Shown: positions 1-5,050 of the stretch, piece by piece
Position numbering within the stretch: the first letter of the stretch is position 1
Layout: the number at the start of each line of letters is the position of its first letter
Origin: Lachnospiraceae bacterium
GTDB taxonomy: Bacteria; Bacillota; Clostridia; Lachnospirales; Lachnospiraceae
NCBI GenBank assembly: GCA_003447895.1
Contig: DLYC01000051.1
Span: forward strand, 1,805-7,494
Length of the DNA stretch: 5,690 bases
Reading direction: 5' to 3'
The notes under the pieces: model-generated
Seen by the model: only the letters and a program-made list of their open reading frames with translations
Database searches by the model: none
What the model was told of the DNA's origin: nothing
Translations under genes and position numbers: made by a program

Positions 1-699
1 ATGCAGATCGACTCCATCGTCTTCTTCCAGATCACGGACGGAAAGCTTTTCACATACGGTGTTGAGAACCCGATCATGGCGATCGAGAATCTGACCGCCA
101 CCACGCTCCGAAACATCATCGGTGATATGGAACTTGATGAGACACTGACTTCGAGAGAGATCATAAACACCAAGATGCGGGCCTCCCTGGATGTCGCGAC
201 CGACCCCTGGGGAATCAAGGTCACCCGCGTTGAGCTTAAGAACATCACACCTCCCAGCGCGATCCGCGAAGCCATGGAGAAACAGATGAAGGCAGAGCGT
301 GAGAGACGTGAATCCATCCTGAAGGCGGAAGGTGAGAAGAAGTCGGCCATCCTGGTCGCGGAAGGTAAGAAGGAATCCCTGATCCTGCAGGCGGAAGCGG
401 ACAAGAGGGCGACGATCCTCGCCGCGGAAGCGGATAAGGAGAGGATGATCCAGGAAGCGGCCGGCCGCAGCGAAGCGATCCGCCAGGTGCAGCAGGCGAA
501 CGCGGACGGTATCCGCATGATCCGCGAGGCGGGCGCCGACGAGGCAGTCCTTCGCCTTAAGAGCCTGGAGGCTTTTGCCCAGGCGGCGGACGGCAAATCA
601 ACAAAGATCATCATTCCCTCGGAAATTCAGGGAATCGCCGGACTTGCAGCGTCCCTGAAGGAGCTGATCAAAGAAGACGGCACAACAGACGCAAAGTGA
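1..699 (+). CDS. SPFH/band-7 (stomatin/HflC-like) membrane scaffold protein, 5'-truncated
   Basis: This is the C-terminal 232 residues of an SPFH-domain protein. The family is normally about 300 residues with an N-terminal membrane anchor and assembles into oligomeric cages or microdomains at the membrane. The anchor and the first part of the SPFH domain are missing, so the ATG at base 1 is probably an internal Met and the gene continues off the left edge. Visible SPFH signatures are TTLRNIIG (residues 34-41), the L-x-E-x-LTSRE stretch (45-53), [18 protein letters not shown] (68-85) and [10 protein letters not shown] (94-103). Residues 106-160 form a charged coiled coil with an 11-residue period, and an Ala/Gly-rich tail ends in a short hydrophobic segment (203-222). 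No NfeD-type partner is visible in the window. Stomatin/paraslipin-type assignment is confident. The specific role is unknown, although many relatives are linked to membrane protein quality control. Confidence 0.88.
   Translation: MQIDSIVFFQITDGKLFTYGVENPIMAIENLTATTLRNIIGDMELDETLTSREIINTKMRASLDVATDPWGIKVTRVELKNITPPSAIREAMEKQMKAERERRESILKAEGEKKSAILVAEGKKESLILQAEADKRATILAAEADKERMIQEAAGRSEAIRQVQQANADGIRMIREAGADEAVLRLKSLEAFAQAADGKSTKIIIPSEIQGIAGLAASLKELIKEDGTTDAK
316..480 (+). repeat. 33-bp in-frame (11-residue hendecad) coding repeats in the SPFH gene
   Basis: The encoded protein repeats with an 11-residue period: isoleucines fall at residues 106, 117, 128, 139 and 150, each followed by a similar block of the form IL-x-AE-(G/A)-(E/K/D)-K. 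This gives about four and a half copies of a 33-bp coding unit. Copies are similar but not identical at DNA level, so this looks like an old structural repeat, not a recent slippage array. Hendecad periodicity fits a long, nearly straight coiled coil such as the wall helices of SPFH cages. Confidence 0.8.
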
Positions 700-724
700 T
701 AAGACCGGAAAGGAAAACTTTACA

Positions 725-1714
725 ATGGCTGTGAATCTTAAAGGAAGAGATTTTTTGAAGCTTCTGGACTTCAGCGCGGAGGAGATCGAATATTTTCTGG
801 ATCTTGCCGCCGACCTCAAGGATCGGAAGAAGAAAGGTATCCCCCACAGGATCTGTGAGGGAAAGAACATCGCTCTGATCTTCGAGAAGACGAGCACCAG
901 GACCCGCTGCTCCTTCGAAGTGGCAGGGCATGACCTCGGAATGGGAACTACCTATCTGGATCCCTCGGGCTCCCAGATCGGAAAGAAGGAGAGCATCGCG
1001 GACACGGCCCGTGTGCTGGCCGGCATGTACGACGGGATTGAGTACCGCGGATACGGCCAGGAGATCGTCGAGGAGCTGGCAAAATACAGTAAGGTTCCGG
1101 TCTGGAACGGCCTTACCAATGAGTTTCATCCCACCCAGATGCTGGCGGACATGCTCACGATCCGGGAGCATTTCGGCCGCGTGAAGGGAATCAGACTGAG
1201 CTTTTACGGCGACTGCCGCTACAACATGGCAAACAGCTGGATGGTAGCCGGTGCCAAGATGGGAATGCACATCACTCTGTGCGCAAATCGAAACTTCTTC
1301 CCGGATGAAGAGCTGGTAAAGACCTGCAGAGAGATCGCCGCGGAGAGCGGCGGCAGCATCACGCTGACCGAGGACGCCGAAGAGGGCGCGAAGGGCGCGG
1401 ATGTTCTCTACACGGATGTCTGGGTATCCATGGGCGAGCCCATGGAAGCGTGGGCGGAGAGGATTCAGCAGATGAAGCCCTACCAGGTCACACAGAAACT
1501 TATGGACCTGGCGGGGGAGAACGCTGTCTTTATGCACTGCCTGCCCGCCTTCCACGACCAGGGAACCGGGATCGGAAGACAGATCTACGAGCAGTTCGGA
1601 ATGTCTGAGCTGGAAGTGACAGATGAAGTCTTCGAAGGTCCGCAGTCCGTAGTATTTGAGGAGGCGGAAAACCGCATGCATACGATCAAAGCCGTCATGG
1701 CTGCGACACTTTGA
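725..1714 (+). CDS. argF: ornithine carbamoyltransferase (long, ArgI/ArcB-like class)
   Basis: Cytoplasmic enzyme joining carbamoyl phosphate and ornithine to give citrulline and phosphate, either in arginine synthesis or, run in reverse, in arginine fermentation. All key motifs are present in 329 residues: carbamoyl-phosphate loop STRTR (57-61), FHPTQ (134-138), the ornithine-side DVWVSMG loop (231-237) and the catalytic HCLP (271-274). The C-terminal [11 protein letters not shown] (315-325) is typical. The SMG loop separates it from aspartate carbamoyltransferase. At about 330 residues it resembles E. coli ArgI and catabolic ArcB more than the shorter (about 305-residue) anabolic type. No arcA, arcC or other arg gene is in the window, so direction of use cannot be decided and the symbol is nominal. 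The start is the ATG 10 nt after GGAAAGGA (707-714). It lies 25 bp after the SPFH gene with no visible terminator between them, so they may be co-transcribed. Confidence 0.95.
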   Translation: MAVNLKGRDFLKLLDFSAEEIEYFLDLAADLKDRKKKGIPHRICEGKNIALIFEKTSTRTRCSFEVAGHDLGMGTTYLDPSGSQIGKKESIADTARVLAGMYDGIEYRGYGQEIVEELAKYSKVPVWNGLTNEFHPTQMLADMLTIREHFGRVKGIRLSFYGDCRYNMANSWMVAGAKMGMHITLCANRNFFPDEELVKTCREIAAESGGSITLTEDAEEGAKGADVLYTDVWVSMGEPMEAWAERIQQMKPYQVTQKLMDLAGENAVFMHCLPAFHDQGTGIGRQIYEQFGMSELEVTDEVFEGPQSVVFEEAENRMHTIKAVMAATL

Positions 1715-1786
1715 CGTCCGGGCGGCACGAGGCGAAGCCTTGTATTGCGGTCTGGAAAGACAGATTCGGAGACAAAAACAGATACT

Positions 1787-2806
1787 ATGAATAACAAGCA
1801 ACAGGTCTTGAAGCTTTTGAGGGAGACGGACAGCTACATGTCCGGCCAATATTTGTGCGAGAGGCTCGGGATTTCCCGAACAGCGGTCTGGAAGATCATC
1901 AGAAAGCTCAGGCAGGAAGGATATCCGATCGAGGCGGTGACCAATAAGGGGTACCGCCTCCTTTCTGTGGAGGGGCGAGACCTCTTTAATAAAGAAGAAC
2001 TGGAGAATCTCCTCCGGACTAAATGGGCCGGCCATCCGCTGATCTACAAGGCGGAGACGGGATCGACCAATGCGGATGCATTTGCGCTGTCCGACGAGGG
2101 GTATCCGGCAGGAACTCTCGTCGTCACATCCATGCAGACGGCGGGAAAAGGAAGACGGGGAAGAACGTGGATCTCGCCCGCGGATGTAAACGTCTACATG
2201 AGCATTCTGGTAAAGCCGGACATCCGGGCGGAGAAGGCGCCAATGCTGACGCTGGTCATGGCTCTTGCCGTGTGGCAGGCCTGTGAGGAACTGTTCGGGC
2301 AAAGAGAGGTGCGGTTCGGGATCAAGTGGCCCAATGACATCGTGGTCAGCACGGATGGGGAAACATACCGAAAGATCTGCGGTATTTTGACAGAGATGCG
2401 CCTCGAGGAGTCGCAGATCCGGGATATTGTGATCGGAACAGGGCTGAATGTCAATCAGACAGAGTTTTCGGAGGAGATCCGGCAGACGGCCGGGTCGCTC
2501 AGGACAGCGCTGGGCTATCCGGTCAACAGGGCGGAGTACACAGCCCTGATCTGGCAGTATTTTGAAAAGGATTATGAGCGCTTCGTCGAAGCGGGCTCTC
2601 TTGTGCCGGTCAAGGAAATATATGAGTCGGCGCTGGTAAACCGCGGAAGGCGCGTCAGGGTCCTCGACCCAAACGGCCCCTTTGAAGGGACGGCAGCGGG
2701 CATCACGGATACGGGAGAACTTCTCGTGGAAACAGACGGCGGAGCCGGTGTCAGGAAAGTCGACAGCGGAGAAGTGTCGGTAAGAGGTGTTATGGGATAT
2801 GTATAA
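1787..2806 (+). CDS. birA: bifunctional biotin--[acetyl-CoA-carboxylase] ligase / biotin operon repressor
   Basis: Makes biotinyl-5'-AMP and transfers biotin to a lysine on biotin-dependent carboxylase or decarboxylase subunits. The N-terminal winged helix-turn-helix makes this the DNA-binding (group II) form that can repress biotin genes. From the ATG it has 339 residues. The HTH lies at about 17-40 (LCERLGISRTAVWKIIRKL), with a wing ending in NKGYRLL (53-59). The ligase domain has STN (93-95), Q117, the biotinyl-AMP loop KGRRGRTW (121-128), KWPND (180-184) and GTGLNVN (217-223). A C-terminal SH3-like domain spans roughly 285-335. ATG 1787 was chosen because the HTH homology begins just after it and GGAGA (1768-1772) lies 14 nt upstream. 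In-frame TTG codons such as 1745 would add an atypical N-terminus. It starts 72 bp after argF and overlaps the next gene by 8 nt. No biotin gene or obvious BirA operator is in the window. Confidence 0.95.
   Translation: MNNKQQVLKLLRETDSYMSGQYLCERLGISRTAVWKIIRKLRQEGYPIEAVTNKGYRLLSVEGRDLFNKEELENLLRTKWAGHPLIYKAETGSTNADAFALSDEGYPAGTLVVTSMQTAGKGRRGRTWISPADVNVYMSILVKPDIRAEKAPMLTLVMALAVWQACEELFGQREVRFGIKWPNDIVVSTDGETYRKICGILTEMRLEESQIRDIVIGTGLNVNQTEFSEEIRQTAGSLRTALGYPVNRAEYTALIWQYFEKDYERFVEAGSLVPVKEIYESALVNRGRRVRVLDPNGPFEGTAAGITDTGELLVETDGGAGVRKVDSGEVSVRGVMGYV
2782..2789 (+). promoter_or_regulatory. Shine-Dalgarno site inside birA that sets the start of the next gene
   Basis: AAGAGGTG lies 9 nt before ATG 2799 and entirely inside the 3' end of birA. 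It supports ATG 2799 over the in-frame GTG at 2787, which overlaps this site and has no comparable site of its own. Confidence 0.7.
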
Positions 2807-3200
2807 CGACAATAAGGAAATCGAGCTCGAGGAGACCTACGCGGACAAATACCGGATCGTTCTCTGCGGGGCGAATGCTTACGAGAAAAAGTATTACTTC
2901 AACAACAAATTTGACAGGATTCCCGAAAATATCAAGGAAGAGCTCCACATCATCTGTGTGCTCTTTACAGAGGAAGTGGGCGGCGTCTTCACGATCGGAT
3001 TTACTCCCTTGGGGGAGGTGGAGATGGACGCGCAGAAGGAAGAGGGAGACCTTCTCTATGACGACATCGGCGCGGAGCTCCTCATGAAGGAGATCCGGAG
3101 AAAGAAGGCGGAGATGCTGAGGGCGCTCTCCATCTACTTCAAAGTGACGTTCCTGCACCAGGACGCAGCCGCTCTTCTGGAGGAAGAGGACGATGAATGA
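2799..3200 (+). CDS. conserved small acidic protein, DUF6145-like, function unknown
   Basis: A 133-residue soluble-looking protein with no signal peptide or membrane segment. Recognisable blocks are LCGANAYEKKYYF (22-34), a hydrophobic strand running into LFTEEVGG (55-62), EEGDLLYDDIG (81-91), a basic helix KEIRRKKAEMLRAL (97-110) and an acidic tail EEEDDE. The layout suggests a mixed alpha/beta fold. From memory these blocks and the position between birA and dusB match the DUF6145 family of Lachnospiraceae; this was not checked by search. It overlaps birA by 8 nt (ATGTATAA) and dusB by 8 nt (ATGAATGA), so it is very likely translated as part of the same operon. No catalytic motif is evident, and a function cannot be assigned from sequence. 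That it is a real gene is supported by strong ribosome-binding sites and the exact fit between neighbours. Confidence 0.85.
   Translation: MYNDNKEIELEETYADKYRIVLCGANAYEKKYYFNNKFDRIPENIKEELHIICVLFTEEVGGVFTIGFTPLGEVEMDAQKEEGDLLYDDIGAELLMKEIRRKKAEMLRALSIYFKVTFLHQDAAALLEEEDDE
3179..3184 (+). promoter_or_regulatory. Shine-Dalgarno site for dusB, inside the upstream gene
   Basis: GGAGGA sits 8 nt before ATG 3193 and within the Glu-rich 3' end of the preceding gene. This near-perfect site fixes the dusB start and means part of the upstream acidic tail is encoded by ribosome-binding sequence. Confidence 0.7.
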
Positions 3201-4188
3201 GAACACGACGCGATACGCGTCTCCTTTTCAGATCGGGGACGTGACGATCCCCTGTAGAACGATCTTTGCACCCATGGCAGGCGTTTCCGACCTGCCTTTT
3301 CGTCTGCTCTGCCATGAGATGGGAGCGGGCCTTGTGTGCATGGAGATGATCAGTGCCAAGGCGATTACCTACAGGAGCCGCAGGACCCATGAACTGTGGG
3401 AGACTTCCCCGGAAGAGAAGCCGGTTTCTCTCCAGATCTTCGGCCATGAGCCGGAAGTGATGGCGGAGGCCTGCAGGATCCTGGAGCCTCAGGATTTTGA
3501 CATCCTGGACATCAACATGGGATGCCCGGTGCCCAAGATCGTGAATAATAAGGAGGGCTCCGCCCTCATGAAGGACCCCGCCCTGATCGAAAAAGTTGTC
3601 CGCGCCTGCCGCGAGAACACTAGCCGTCCCGTGACGGTGAAGATCCGCAAAGGATTTGACGAAGCGCACGTAAACGCAGTGGAATGCGCACTCGCCGCGC
3701 AGGAGGGAGGCGCCTCGGCGGTAGCTGTGCACGGAAGGACCAGAGACCAGATGTACAGCGGCCAGGCGGACTGGTCGGTCATCGCCGATGTCAAAAAAGC
3801 GCTCCGCATTCCGGTGATCGGAAACGGAGACGTTGTGGACGGCCCGAGCGCCAGGAGAATGATGGACGAGACGGGATGCGACGCGGTCATGATCGCGAGA
3901 GCTGCGCAGGGAAATCCCTGGATCTTCCGGGAGGTCAACGCTTACCTGGAGCGGGGCGTGATCCTCGAGAGACCGCCCAGAAGGGACATCGTCAGAATGA
4001 TCCTCCGCCACGCGGACATGCTGTGCGAGTGCAAAGGCGAGAAAGTCGGAATGCGGGAGATGAGAGGCCATGTCCACAACTATCTCTCAGGCTTTCCGGG
4101 CGCGTCCAGGGTCAGAAAGAGCGTCAATTCGATCACGACACAAAAGGATCTGCAGGCCCTCCTGGCTAAGGAATATCCTTACGCGTGA
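3193..4188 (+). CDS. dusB: tRNA-dihydrouridine synthase (DusB family)
   Basis: FMN-dependent, NAD(P)H-using enzyme that reduces specific uridines in tRNA to dihydrouridine. Its 331 residues form an N-terminal TIM barrel and a C-terminal helical tRNA-binding domain (from about 250). Signatures are APMAGVSDLPFR (26-37, FMN phosphate and ring contacts), DINMGCPVPK (106-115) with the catalytic Cys111, VKIRKG (149-154) with an FMN-binding Lys150, HGRTRDQMYSG (180-190), VIGNGDV (208-214) and IARAAQGNPWIF (234-245). The last two form the flavin phosphate pocket. Length and motif order are complete. Which uridine is modified cannot be decided here. It is the last gene of the birA cluster: it overlaps the previous gene by 8 nt and is followed by a likely terminator. 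The start is fixed by GGAGGA 8 nt upstream. Confidence 0.95.
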   Translation: MNENTTRYASPFQIGDVTIPCRTIFAPMAGVSDLPFRLLCHEMGAGLVCMEMISAKAITYRSRRTHELWETSPEEKPVSLQIFGHEPEVMAEACRILEPQDFDILDINMGCPVPKIVNNKEGSALMKDPALIEKVVRACRENTSRPVTVKIRKGFDEAHVNAVECALAAQEGGASAVAVHGRTRDQMYSGQADWSVIADVKKALRIPVIGNGDVVDGPSARRMMDETGCDAVMIARAAQGNPWIFREVNAYLERGVILERPPRRDIVRMILRHADMLCECKGEKVGMREMRGHVHNYLSGFPGASRVRKSVNSITTQKDLQALLAKEYPYA

Positions 4189-4210
4189 TTCGCAGAGATT
4201 GCGGTATTTT

Positions 4211-4251
4211 CCGGAGGATTTGGCAGTTGATTCCTCGCGGATAATTTTATT
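4211..4251 (+). terminator. probable intrinsic terminator of the birA-dusB operon
   Basis: Beginning 22 nt after the dusB stop, CCGGAGGA (4211-4218) can pair with TCCTC-G-CGG (4232-4240, one bulged G). This gives an 8-bp GC-rich stem with a 13-nt loop. It is followed by the AT-rich tract ATAATTTTATT (4241-4251). The T run is interrupted, so efficiency may be moderate. It overlaps the -35 element of the greA promoter by two bases. Confidence 0.5.
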
Positions 4252-4279
4252 GACAATATTGTCTGTACTCTTGTATAAT
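4250..4279 (+). promoter_or_regulatory. predicted sigma-A promoter for greA
   Basis: A perfect TTGACA (4250-4255) and a perfect TATAAT (4274-4279) are separated by 18 bp. The predicted start of transcription is near 4285-4288, giving a leader of about 90 nt before greA. It is the only strong promoter visible in the window and it directly follows the dusB terminator. It may also drive lysS by readthrough. Confidence 0.85.
4252..4263. promoter_or_regulatory. 12-bp palindrome over the greA -35 element, possible operator
   Basis: GACAATATTGTC is a perfect palindrome covering most of the -35 hexamer and the start of the spacer. A related half (TGTCAAT, 4284-4290) lies at the predicted transcription start and is a perfect inverted copy of ATTGACA (4249-4255). 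The position suits a repressor site. I recognise no known regulator motif, and AT-rich promoter DNA gives short palindromes by chance. Confidence 0.3.
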
Positions 4280-4294
4280 TTTGTGTCAATGAGT

Positions 4295-4349
4295 AAACCA
4301 CACGGTGGTTTCAAGGCCGTGACGCGCCGGAAGGGGCACCATGGAACCA
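4295..4349 (+). promoter_or_regulatory. structured 5' leader of greA with competing stems
   Basis: AAACCAC (4295-4301) and GTGGTTT (4305-4311) form a perfect 7-bp stem with a 3-nt loop. Alternative pairings use the same bases: CACGG (4301-4305) with CCGTG (4317-4321), and TGGTTTC (4306-4312) with GGAACCA (4343-4349, one G-U). It matches no riboswitch class I can name. Function as a regulatory leader is inference only. Confidence 0.35.
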
Positions 4350-4397
4350 AATATTAAGATGGGGAGCGTTGTGAAATGGAAGAGAAAAAGAACATAA
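4341..4397 (+). CDS. possible 18-codon upstream ORF in the greA leader
   Basis: ATG 4341 opens a short frame encoding MEPNIKMGSVVKWKRKRT and ends at TAA 4395-4397. A purine-rich GGAAGGGG (4329-4336) lies close upstream, 4 nt from the ATG. The frame overlaps the first codons of greA out of frame. Its stop shares a base with the ATG of greA codon 8 (TAATG), an arrangement seen in termination-reinitiation. The peptide is short with a basic tail, and it may not be translated at all. Confidence 0.2.
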   Translation: MEPNIKMGSVVKWKRKRT

Positions 4398-4864
4398 TGA
4401 CCCGTGAAGGTCTCAGGAAATATGAGAATGAACTTCATGATCTCAAGGTAGTAAAGAGAATCGAAGTCGCTCAGAAGATCAAGGAAGCCAGAGAGCAGGG
4501 CGACCTTTCCGAGAACGCTGAGTACGATGCGGCCAAGGACGAGCAGAGAGACATTGAGGCGAGAATCGTAGAGCTCGAGAAGATCCTCAAGAATGTCGAG
4601 GTCGTCGATGACGAGGACATCACGGAAGACAGAGTCATGGTCGGAAGTACGGTCACGATCCTGGATATGGAATTCAGCGAGAAAGAGACCTACAAGATCG
4701 TCGGTTCCACTGAAGCGGACAGCCTCAGAGGCAAGATTTCCAATGAGTCTCCGGTTGGCAAGGCCCTGATCGGAAAGAGCGCCGGAGAAGTGATCACAGT
4801 CCAGACTCCCGGAGGAGAGTTTGAGTACAAGGTCATGGAAATCAAGGCCCCCGGCAGGGAATGA
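4376..4864 (+). CDS. greA: transcription elongation/cleavage factor GreA
   Basis: Enters the RNA polymerase secondary channel and stimulates cleavage of backtracked RNA so that stalled complexes can resume. The 162 residues match the usual length of about 158. The N-terminal antiparallel coiled coil (about 8-75) carries the conserved tip AREQGDLSENAEYDAAKDEQ (38-57), with acidic Asp43 and Glu46 at the positions that hold the catalytic Mg2+ in E. coli GreA (Asp41/Glu44). The C-terminal FKBP-like domain has ATVT-like GSTVTILD (90-97), YKIVGSTEAD (106-115), ISNESPVGKALIGK (121-134) and TPGGEFEYKV (144-153). The start is ATG 4376, with GGGGAG (4361-4366) 9 nt upstream. It has its own strong promoter and is followed by lysS, a common Bacillota pairing. 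The gap to lysS is unusually long here. Confidence 0.97.
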   Translation: MEEKKNIMTREGLRKYENELHDLKVVKRIEVAQKIKEAREQGDLSENAEYDAAKDEQRDIEARIVELEKILKNVEVVDDEDITEDRVMVGSTVTILDMEFSEKETYKIVGSTEADSLRGKISNESPVGKALIGKSAGEVITVQTPGGEFEYKVMEIKAPGRE

Positions 4865-4877
4865 TCTGATCGATGAC

Positions 4878-4887
4878 AAGACAGTGA
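4878..4887 (+). repeat. left copy of a 10-bp direct repeat, AAGACAGTGA
   Basis: This exact 10-mer occurs 14 nt after the greA stop and again at 5029-5038, just before lysS. Together the copies bracket a 141-bp inverted-repeat-rich segment. They could be a target-site duplication or coincidence. Confidence 0.5.
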
Positions 4888-4895
4888 AATGTTTG

Positions 4896-4922
4896 CGGCG
4901 CCTTCAAACGGCGCCGTTTGAA
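4896..4922 (+). terminator. GC-rich hairpin and 20-bp palindrome after greA, weak terminator candidate
   Basis: CGGCGCC (4896-4902) pairs with GGCGCCG (4910-4916) to give a 7-bp GC stem with a 7-nt loop. The overlapping TTCAAACGGCGCCGTTTGAA (4903-4922) is a perfect 20-bp palindrome that can fold into an alternative 8-bp stem. The following sequence (GAACTATATGG) has no real U-tract. It is therefore more likely a partial terminator, RNA-stability element or protein site than a full stop. Confidence 0.35.
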
Positions 4923-4943
4923 CTATATGGCGAACTTTGCAGC

Positions 4944-4982
4944 GGAAGGACTGAGCGCCCGGTTTACGCCGGCAGGCCTTCC
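4944..4982 (+). repeat. interrupted inverted repeat (hairpin) in the greA-lysS gap
   Basis: GGAAGG (4944-4949) pairs with CCTTCC (4977-4982), CTG (4951-4953) with CAG (4973-4975), and CCGG (4959-4962) with CCGG (4969-4972) around a 6-nt loop. A five-base bulge (4954-4958) and one A-G mismatch interrupt it. No U-tract follows. It could be RNA structure in the greA-lysS transcript or part of a small inserted element. Confidence 0.45.
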
Positions 4983-4990
4983 AGCACAGC

Positions 4991-5007
4991 GGCTCGCTCT
5001 GCGAGCC
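4991..5007 (+). repeat. perfect 7-bp hairpin upstream of lysS
   Basis: GGCTCGC (4991-4997) and GCGAGCC (5001-5007) are perfect inverted repeats around TCT. The stem is stable, but TTGAGTGAACC follows, so it is not a typical intrinsic terminator. It ends 43 nt before the lysS start and leaves the ribosome-binding site free. Confidence 0.5.
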
Positions 5008-5028
5008 TTGAGTGAACCCACCGAGAAA

Positions 5029-5038
5029 AAGACAGTGA
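5029..5038 (+). repeat. right copy of a 10-bp direct repeat, AAGACAGTGA
   Basis: Exact match to 4878-4887. Its last two bases overlap the GAGGAGAG ribosome-binding region of lysS, so collapsing the two copies into one would keep the lysS translation start intact. Confidence 0.5.
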
Positions 5039-5044
5039 GGAGAG
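5037..5044 (+). promoter_or_regulatory. Shine-Dalgarno site deciding the GTG start of lysS
   Basis: GAGGAGAG contains AGGAG (5038-5042), 8 nt before GTG 5051. An in-frame TGA at 5036-5038 excludes any earlier start, so this site identifies GTG 5051 as the initiation codon. Confidence 0.8.
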
Positions 5045-5050
5045 AAAACA

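Noticed and set aside
1..3. ATG at the first base as the true start of the SPFH gene
   Set aside because: It would delete the membrane anchor and the first strands of the SPFH domain. The frame is open at the edge, so truncation by the window is the simpler reading.
1728..1742. Small hairpin CGAGGC-GAA-GCCTTG after argF as a terminator
   Set aside because: Only 6 bp with one G-U pair and a 3-nt loop, followed by TATTGCGG with no T-run. Too weak to call.
1745..1786. Upstream TTG (1745) start for birA, adding 14 residues
   Set aside because: The extra residues are not typical of BirA, and the ATG at 1787 begins right at the winged-helix domain with a GGAGA site upstream.
668..2812. A 714-codon open reading frame on the minus strand across argF and birA
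   Set aside because: It lies wholly antisense to two confidently identified genes. Its translation is rich in Arg/His/Ser/Leu with no recognisable domain, and an absence of stops opposite GC-biased codons explains it.
3139..4077. A 312-codon minus-strand frame opposite dusB
   Set aside because: Antisense shadow of dusB with low-complexity composition and no family resemblance.
4295..4311. Guanidine-II (mini-ykkC) hairpin, because of the ACGG in the loop region
   Set aside because: The best stem leaves a 3-nt ACG loop instead of an ACGR tetraloop, and there is no matching second hairpin with an ACGR loop.
4286..4879. A 197-codon minus-strand frame opposite greA
   Set aside because: Antisense shadow of greA. 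Its Ser/Leu/Asp-rich translation mirrors the Glu/Lys codons of the coiled coil.
4865..5050. T-box riboswitch or tRNA gene before lysS
   Set aside because: No T-box core sequence, no specifier stem architecture, and no cloverleaf with a GGTTCRA-type T-arm could be found.
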